Shown here: piece by piece, positions 59,543-64,000 of the stretch | Position numbering within the stretch: position 1 is the first letter of the stretch | How the letters are laid out: every line of letters starts with the position of its first letter | Assembly: GCA_963742715.1 (NCBI GenBank) | Contig: CAVUMR010000001.1 | Span: 682,001 to 746,000, forward strand | DNA: 64,000 bases | Source: CAVUMR01 sp963742715 | Lineage (GTDB): Bacteria; Actinomycetota; Actinomycetes; Mycobacteriales; Micromonosporaceae | Direction of reading: 5' to 3' | Made by a program: the position numbers and the translations under genes | The notes under the pieces: generated by a model | Database searches by the model: none | Told to the model about the DNA's origin: nothing | Seen by the model: the letters and a program-made list of their open reading frames with translations, nothing else

Positions 59543-60440
59543 TTGCCGGCTCGCCGTCGGCGAGACCTGCCAACCGCGCGCTCTCCCGCTCGAGATCGAA
59601 CACCGGCGGCGGGTACGCCAGGTCGAGGTCGGCAAACGTCTCGCGCAGCAGTTGTGCCACCGCCCAGTTGCGGTACCACTTCCGATCGGCGGGTACGACA
59701 TACCACGGAGCGTGTTCGGCGGAGCACCGGCCGAGCGCCTCGGCGTACGCGGCCTGGTAGTCGTCCCACCGGGCGCGTTCGTCCACATCGGCCGGGTCGT
59801 ACTTCCAGTACTTGGTCGGGTCGACCAGTCGCTTGCGCAGCCGCTCCCCCTGCTCGCGGTACGAGATGTGCAGGAAGACCTTGACGAGAGTGAACCCGTC
59901 GTCGACGAGCTGCTGCTCGAACCGGTTGATCTGGTCGTACCGCCGGGCCCAGGTCCGCCGCGGCACCAGGTTGTGTACCCGCACGATGAGGACGTCCTCG
60001 TAGTGCGAGCGGTTGAACACGCCCACGTACCCGGGCTCGGGCAACGCCTGCCGGATCCGCCACAGGAACGGATGCGCCCGCTCCTGCGTGGTCGGCCGGC
60101 CGAACGCGACAATGCGCATGCCCTGCGGGTTCATCGCGCTGGCGACCCGCTTGATCGTGCCGTCCTTGCCCCCGCAGTCCATCGCCTGCAGCACCAGCAG
60201 CAGTCGCTGTCGGCTCGCGCCGGACTTCGCGCTCGCGTACAGCTGCTCCTGGTAGGTCGCGAGCTCGGTGCCGACCGTGTCCAGCTCCTGCCGGGACCAG
60301 CCCTTCGGGTCCTTCCGCACCGCCTTGCCCGAGGGCAGGCCCGGCGTACTCCGGGCGTCGACGCGCTCCAGGTCGACCGGTACGTCAGGGTCCAGCCGGA
60401 GCAGGTCACGCAGGCTCGACGTGCGCTTGGCGGCGGCCAT
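59538..60440 (-). CDS. ppk2: Polyphosphate kinase 2 (PPK2)
   Basis: 300 aa. Walker A (QAMDCGGKDGTIKR, about 86-99), the lid-region Arg residues (GRPTTQERAHPFLWR) and NRSHYEDVLIVRVHN (Walker B-like) identify the PPK2 family. The enzyme phosphorylates nucleotides with polyphosphate. The subclass (NDP or NMP) cannot be read safely. The ATG at 60440 is chosen; in-frame ATGs at 60452 and 60494 are alternatives. It complements ppx and the transporters in this window. Confidence 0.9.
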   Translation of the reverse strand: MAAAKRTSSLRDLLRLDPDVPVDLERVDARSTPGLPSGKAVRKDPKGWSRQELDTVGTELATYQEQLYASAKSGASRQRLLLVLQAMDCGGKDGTIKRVASAMNPQGMRIVAFGRPTTQERAHPFLWRIRQALPEPGYVGVFNRSHYEDVLIVRVHNLVPRRTWARRYDQINRFEQQLVDDGFTLVKVFLHISYREQGERLRKRLVDPTKYWKYDPADVDERARWDDYQAAYAEALGRCSAEHAPWYVVPADRKWYRNWAVAQLLRETFADLDLAYPPPVFDLERESARLAGLADGEPAK

Positions 60441-60559
60441 GGGCCCGATCATGCCACCACAGTCCGCCGCGCCAGGGCGGATCCGCGCCGCCACGCGACG
60501 GTCGCCAAACCATCAGGACCAGCCGGTCAGGACCGCTCGCGGACCAGGCCTGCCGTCGG

Positions 60560-61147
60560 TCAGCGGCGGTCGCGGACGAGGTCACCCGCTACGACCGTCA
60601 CCGGGTACGGCAGCGCCGCGGTGAACGGATCCTTCCCGGTCACCTCGGCCACCTGCTGGTACATCCCGTCGATCAGCTCCCAGGCGAGCAACCGCGGTCG
60701 GGCCGGATCCGGATCGACCACCCAGTACGCCGGCGCGCCGGCCTGCTCCAGCCGCAGCCGTTTGACGTACAGATCGAAAAGCCTGGTGCTGGGTGAGAGC
60801 ACCTCCACCGCGAGCGCCGGCGCACCGGGCAGCTCCTGATCGGTCAGGTCGCCGAACCCGGCCACCAGTACGTCCGGCTGCAGCTCGGTGTCGTCGGCCA
60901 GCGCCACCGCGAACGGAGCCATCAAGACCTCGTGGTCGGCCGGGCAGGCGTCATCGAGCAACCGGTACAGCCGACCCACCGCACGCTGGTGATACCGCCG
61001 AGGCGCGGGGCTCACCAGCAGCGCCCCGTCGAGCAGCTCATACCGGTTGCCGTCGTCCGGGAAGCGCTGCAGGTCGGCACGGACGAATTCCCTGCCCTCG
61101 GGCAGGAACGCGGGTGGTGGCAGATCGATCGGCATGGCACTTGCCAT
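60560..61147 (-). CDS. Uma2-family endonuclease (DUF820)
   Basis: 195 aa, PD-(D/E)XK-type fold. Family elements: NRYELLDGALLVSPAPRRYH, the metal-site strand LQPDVLVAG, ALAVEVLSPSTRLFDLYVKR (E-x-S-P-S, then K) and AYWVVDP. Despite the name, cellular roles are unknown and these genes often occur in many copies. GAGGGGGA precedes the ATG. Confidence 0.88.
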   Translation of the reverse strand: MASAMPIDLPPPAFLPEGREFVRADLQRFPDDGNRYELLDGALLVSPAPRRYHQRAVGRLYRLLDDACPADHEVLMAPFAVALADDTELQPDVLVAGFGDLTDQELPGAPALAVEVLSPSTRLFDLYVKRLRLEQAGAPAYWVVDPDPARPRLLAWELIDGMYQQVAEVTGKDPFTAALPYPVTVVAGDLVRDRR

Positions 61148-61523
61148 GGTTCCCCCTCGGAAAGCTGCTGGCTAGCCGTTCGCATGCCGTGACCCTCCCG
61201 GGCTGGCCCCCGCGCCCTCAACCAGCGGTGGGACCACCTGTGGATAACTCACGGCCCTGTGGATAACTCAGGTCGACCCGCGGCCGGTACGACCCACCGG
61301 CCGGCCCCTGCGACGCTCGCGTCACGTTTCGACCGGCTGCCTCGTCCCTCGGGCGGACCGCCCGTGGCGAGGATCGCTCGCGCGAATCCGTCGTCCGCCC
61401 CGGGCAGCGCGTGGCCGCGGCAGCGGGCCCGGGTCAGCAAGGCCCAAGGCCCCGAGCAGCAAGGCCCCGGGCAGCGAGACGTCCTCGTGCGAACCCCGCC
61501 GACCCCCCGAGGAGACTGGCATC
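61148..61523. other. Non-coding region with repeats upstream of the sigma factor gene
   Basis: 376 bp between the divergent Uma2 and sigma factor genes. It contains two CTGTGGATAACTCA repeats (described separately) and, near 61430-61480, GCAAGGCCC(A/C)(A/G)(A/G)GGCCCCGAGCAGC-type short repeats. No ORF is supported. The sigma factor ribosome binding site (CGAGGAGA) is at the right end. Confidence 0.5.
61238..61270. repeat. Two 14-bp repeats containing consensus DnaA boxes
   Basis: CTGTGGATAACTCA occurs at 61238-61251 and again at 61257-61270. TGTGGATAA is the complement of TTATCCACA, the exact classical DnaA box. The spacing is 19 bp. No replication gene or AT-rich unwinding region is nearby, so this is not an origin; it could bind DnaA or another factor. 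Confidence 0.6.
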
Positions 61524-62453
61524 GTGACCGAGCTGGAGTTCGAGGATCACCGCGACCACCTGATCGGCGTGGCGTACCGGATGCTCGGCAGCCGGGCCGA
61601 GGCCGAGGACGCGGTACAGGACGCCTGGTTGCGCTGGCAGCGCTCGGACCGCGGCGCGATCGCGGACAGCCGTGGCTGGCTCACCACGGTCACCGCGCGG
61701 ATCTGCCTCGACACGTTGCGATCCGCCCGGGTACGCCGGGAGGCGTACGTCGGAGCCTGGCTGCCGGAGCCGATCGTGACCCGGATGCCCGATCCACATG
61801 CGGTCGATCCGGCCGAGCAGGCCGCCCGTACGTCGGACGTGAGCATCGCGCTGTTGACCGTGTTGGAGCGCCTCACCCCGGAGCAGCGGGTCGCGTTCGT
61901 ACTGCACGACGTGTTCGCGGTGCCGTTCGACGAGATCGCGAACGTGGTCGGTGGTACCGCCGAAGCCGCCCGGCAACTCGCCTCCCGCGCCCGCAAGGCG
62001 GTACGCGAGGGGCAGATCCGGCACAGTCCGGACCTGGCCGAGCAGCAGCGGGTACTCGACGCGTTCGTCACCGCGGTGAACGGCGGCAGCCTGGAGACGC
62101 TGGTCAAGGTACTGGCGCCGGACGTGATCATGGTCGGCGACGGCGGCGGGCTGGCCCCCGCGGCGAGCCGCCCGGTCACCGGGGCGGTACAGGTGGCCCG
62201 GTTCCTGCTCGGCCTCGGCCGGCGCTTCGGCGCGGACACCGTCTACGAGCCGGTGCTGGTCAACGGCGACCTGGGCCTGCTGGGCGACACGGCGAACCCG
62301 GAAGGCGGGCCGCCACTGCGGCTGGTGATGACGTTCGCGATCGAGAACGGGCAGGTGCACGGCGTGTTCAACATGCTCAACCCGCTCAAGCTCGCCCGGG
62401 TACCGCGGCTCGATCCGGTCCACCGCATTCAGCTGGCCCCACCGGTCGGCTGA
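61524..62453 (+). CDS. ECF41-type RNA polymerase sigma factor (SigJ-like)
   Basis: 309 aa. Sigma region 2 reads HRDHLIGVAYRMLGSRAEAEDAV and region 4 LTPEQRVAFVLHDVFAVPFDEIA. These are followed by a SnoaL-like C-terminal extension with VMVGDGGG and near the end NMLNPLKL, matching the DGGG and NPDKL-type elements of ECF41. In that group the extension controls activity in place of an anti-sigma factor. The usual partner gene (a carboxymuconolactone decarboxylase, oxidoreductase or epimerase) is not adjacent. Confidence 0.88.
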   Translation: MTELEFEDHRDHLIGVAYRMLGSRAEAEDAVQDAWLRWQRSDRGAIADSRGWLTTVTARICLDTLRSARVRREAYVGAWLPEPIVTRMPDPHAVDPAEQAARTSDVSIALLTVLERLTPEQRVAFVLHDVFAVPFDEIANVVGGTAEAARQLASRARKAVREGQIRHSPDLAEQQRVLDAFVTAVNGGSLETLVKVLAPDVIMVGDGGGLAPAASRPVTGAVQVARFLLGLGRRFGADTVYEPVLVNGDLGLLGDTANPEGGPPLRLVMTFAIENGQVHGVFNMLNPLKLARVPRLDPVHRIQLAPPVG

Positions 62454-62468
62454 CGCGGCGCGCCCGGG

Positions 62469-62984
62469 TCACCCGCCGTCGACCATGCCCAGATAGCGGC
62501 GGTACACGCTGGCGAACGGCTCGGCGCCACCACTCAACGCGTCGGCCAACCAGTCGCTGGTCTGCTCGGCGGTCGACACCACGTCCGCGGGGTAGCCGTA
62601 CTTCACCCGGTGCTCGGCGAACTCGTCCGCGTCCAGCCGCTCGACCCGGCCGCCCCGGAGCCGCCGTACGTCCAGATCGAGGTCGATCATCGTCACCTCG
62701 TCGCCGGACCACTGCGGCACCGTGTTGACGTCGCAGTACACCTCGACCTTGTGCGGCACCGCGTTGAACATCGCGGACCACCAGACGCCCCGGGGGAACA
62801 GGCCGACGTACGCCTCGGGCCAGATCATGGGTGGCTCGTGACCGCGTTGCAGCGTGCTGCCGGCCGGCGCGCCCAGCCACACGCCGTACTCGTCCTCACC
62901 GAGCTTCGGCATCGTCATGTGCCAGTGCAGGGCGCCGTCGTACTTCCGGAACACCACCTGTACGGGCTTTCCGTCGCTGGTCAC
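62469..62984 (-). CDS. DUF402 domain protein
   Basis: 171 aa from the GTG at 62984. DUF402 pattern: FRKYDGALHWHMTMP, EYGVWLGAPAGSTLQRG, GVWWSAMFN, VEVYCDVNTVPQWSG, MIDLDLDVRRL and VYRRYLG; the Asp/Glu cluster (YCDV, DLDLD) is a likely metal site as in FomD/nucleoside-phosphate hydrolases. TACTGT lies exactly 6 nt before the GTG (leaderless). The longer frame to 63416 crosses the opposite EEP gene and is rejected. Confidence 0.82.
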   Translation of the reverse strand: MTSDGKPVQVVFRKYDGALHWHMTMPKLGEDEYGVWLGAPAGSTLQRGHEPPMIWPEAYVGLFPRGVWWSAMFNAVPHKVEVYCDVNTVPQWSGDEVTMIDLDLDVRRLRGGRVERLDADEFAEHRVKYGYPADVVSTAEQTSDWLADALSGGAEPFASVYRRYLGMVDGG

Positions 62985-63191
62985 GCACGCACAGTACCTG
63001 TTCAGCTGTTCGTGTTCCGGCACCCATTTACACGCCGTCCCGGCAGCGCGAAACTTGGCGCCGACCATGACCACGACCGCCGGCCGCGACCGCCGACCAC
63101 GATTGCCGGCCACGACCGCTGAACCACGACTGCTGACCCACGCCCGCCGATCCACGCGCCGGGCGCCGTCCGCTGGACACCCGGAGGACCG

Positions 63192-64000
63192 ATGCGACGA
63201 CTGATCGGCGCCACCCTCGCCGCGCTCGCGAGCGTGCTCGCCCTGACGGTGCCGGGCACCCCCGGCGCCGCGGCCACGCCCAACTCCGCCCCGCCCGGCT
63301 CGACCGCGGCCAGCCCTGCCACGGCCAGCCCTGCCACGGCCAGCCCTGCCGCGGCCAGCTCTGCCGCGGCCAGCTCTGCCACGGCCAGCTCGGAGAGCGC
63401 GCTCGCCGGTTGCCACCCGCTACCGGGACTCGAGGTGCCACTGCGGGTGATGACGTACAACATCCACGCCGGCGCGGGCGAGGACAACGTCTTCGACCTG
63501 TCCCGTACCGCCGCCATGATCGCCGCACAGCACCCGGACGTGGTCGGCCTGCAGGAGGTCGACGTGCACTGGGACACGCGCAGCGACTTCGTCGACGAGG
63601 CGCGGGACCTGGCCGACCGACTGCACATGCGCGCGTTCTTCGGCCCGATCTACGACCTGCCCGGCACCAACCCGGGCGACCCGCGCCGGCAGTACGGCGT
63701 GGCGATCCTGTCCCGCTATCCGATCTGGTACGCCCGGAACTACGAGATCACCCGACTGTCCACTCAGGACCCGAACCCGACCCCGCAGCCGGCGCCGGGC
63801 TTCCCGGGCGTACTGCTCAACGTCCGGGGCGCGCTGGTGCAGGTGTACGACACGCACCTGGACTACCGGGCCGACCCGGCGGTACGCGAGGCACAGGTCG
63901 CCGACATGCTCGCGATCCTGCACGCACACCCGGGGCAGAAGTTGCTGCTCGGCGACTTCAACGCGGAGCCGGACGCGGCCGAACTGGCGCCACTGTGGGG
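63192..64000 (+). CDS. Secreted EEP-family phosphatase/phosphodiesterase (3' end outside window)
   Basis: At least 269 aa, cut by the window end. A Sec signal peptide (LIGATLAALASVLALTVPG, AAA cleavage) leads into a linker of repeated SPATA/SSAAA pentapeptides coded by 15-bp repeats (about 63301-63390). The EEP domain begins with VMTYNIHAG, VVGLQEVD, GVAILSRYP, DTHLD and LLLGDFNAEPD. It is the soluble counterpart of the membrane EEP protein at 24241-26205. GGAGGA precedes the ATG. Confidence 0.85.
   Translation, partial: MRRLIGATLAALASVLALTVPGTPGAAATPNSAPPGSTAASPATASPATASPAAASSAAASSATASSESALAGCHPLPGLEVPLRVMTYNIHAGAGEDNVFDLSRTAAMIAAQHPDVVGLQEVDVHWDTRSDFVDEARDLADRLHMRAFFGPIYDLPGTNPGDPRRQYGVAILSRYPIWYARNYEITRLSTQDPNPTPQPAPGFPGVLLNVRGALVQVYDTHLDYRADPAVREAQVADMLAILHAHPGQKLLLGDFNAEPDAAELAPLW

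Noticed and set aside
61238..61270. Replication origin at the paired DnaA boxes
   Set aside because: Only two boxes, no AT-rich unwinding region and no dnaA, dnaN or parAB genes nearby.

Overview
The window is high-GC actinomycete chromosome. It carries two mycothiol-biosynthesis genes (mshA, mshD), two enzymes of a mycothiol-dependent family, an orphan GlnR regulator, SenX3-RegX3 and many GTG starts. Gene order matches, from memory, two separate Mycobacterium tuberculosis H37Rv blocks: roughly Rv0474-Rv0498 (HTH regulator, HbhA-like, DUF2516, murB, SDR, mshA, YbjN, gpm, senX3-regX3, Rv0495c, ppx, Rv0498) and Rv0811c-Rv0820 (YgfZ, pabC, nitrobindin, sseC, rhodanese, thiX, lmeA, glnR, mshD, pst). 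The overall look suggests Micromonosporaceae or a relative, possibly Actinocatenispora; that genus guess is inference only.

Layout. 1-6.9 kb: methyltransferase, CGNR zinc finger, small proteins, sugar-isomerase-like TIM barrel, exopolyphosphatase, cysteine-cluster protein and a GlxA-type regulator. 6.9-7.2 kb: four perfect-period 66-bp hairpin repeats. 7.2-14.5 kb: regX3-senX3 divergent from phoU, then phosphoglycerate mutase, MFS transporter, YbjN protein and mshA. 14.9-24.2 kb: SDR, two duplicated secreted M15-like proteins with duplicated promoters, murB, two mycothiol-dependent isomerase-like enzymes, macro domain, DUF1501/DUF1800 pair. 24.2-35 kb: membrane-anchored EEP phosphatase, SMR efflux, histidine-degradation genes (hutF plus M20 amidohydrolase), EI24, alanyl-tRNA editing protein, hydrolase, DUF2516, HbhA-like, XRE regulator, asparaginase.

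35.3-39.35 kb: seven conserved genes in a row are split by many one-base indels, while flanking genes are intact. This looks like a stretch of poor base accuracy rather than real decay. 39.4-45.2 kb: a sulfur operon (DUF4395, rhodanese, DUF1416) preceded by a previously unlisted 24-residue Cys-rich leader peptide, then thioredoxin, LmeA-like and a polytopic membrane protein. 45.4-51.8 kb: glnR, mshD, pstSCAB. 52-57.6 kb: NUDIX, three tandem paralogous secreted serine proteases, Gfo/Idh/MocA oxidoreductase. 57.8-64 kb: PiT phosphate transporter with its DUF47 partner, PPK2, Uma2, an ECF41-type sigma factor, DUF402, and the start of a secreted EEP phosphatase.

The main theme is phosphate. Sensor, regulator, PhoU, high-affinity Pst, low-affinity Pit, exopolyphosphatase and polyphosphate kinase all lie within 57 kb. 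Three sites carry GTTCACC-type repeats like actinobacterial PHO boxes: upstream of phoU, pstS and the DUF47-pit operon. A second theme is transcript architecture: about 17 genes have a TANNNT hexamer exactly 6-7 nt before the start codon, as expected for leaderless mRNAs. This pattern decided several start codons given here.
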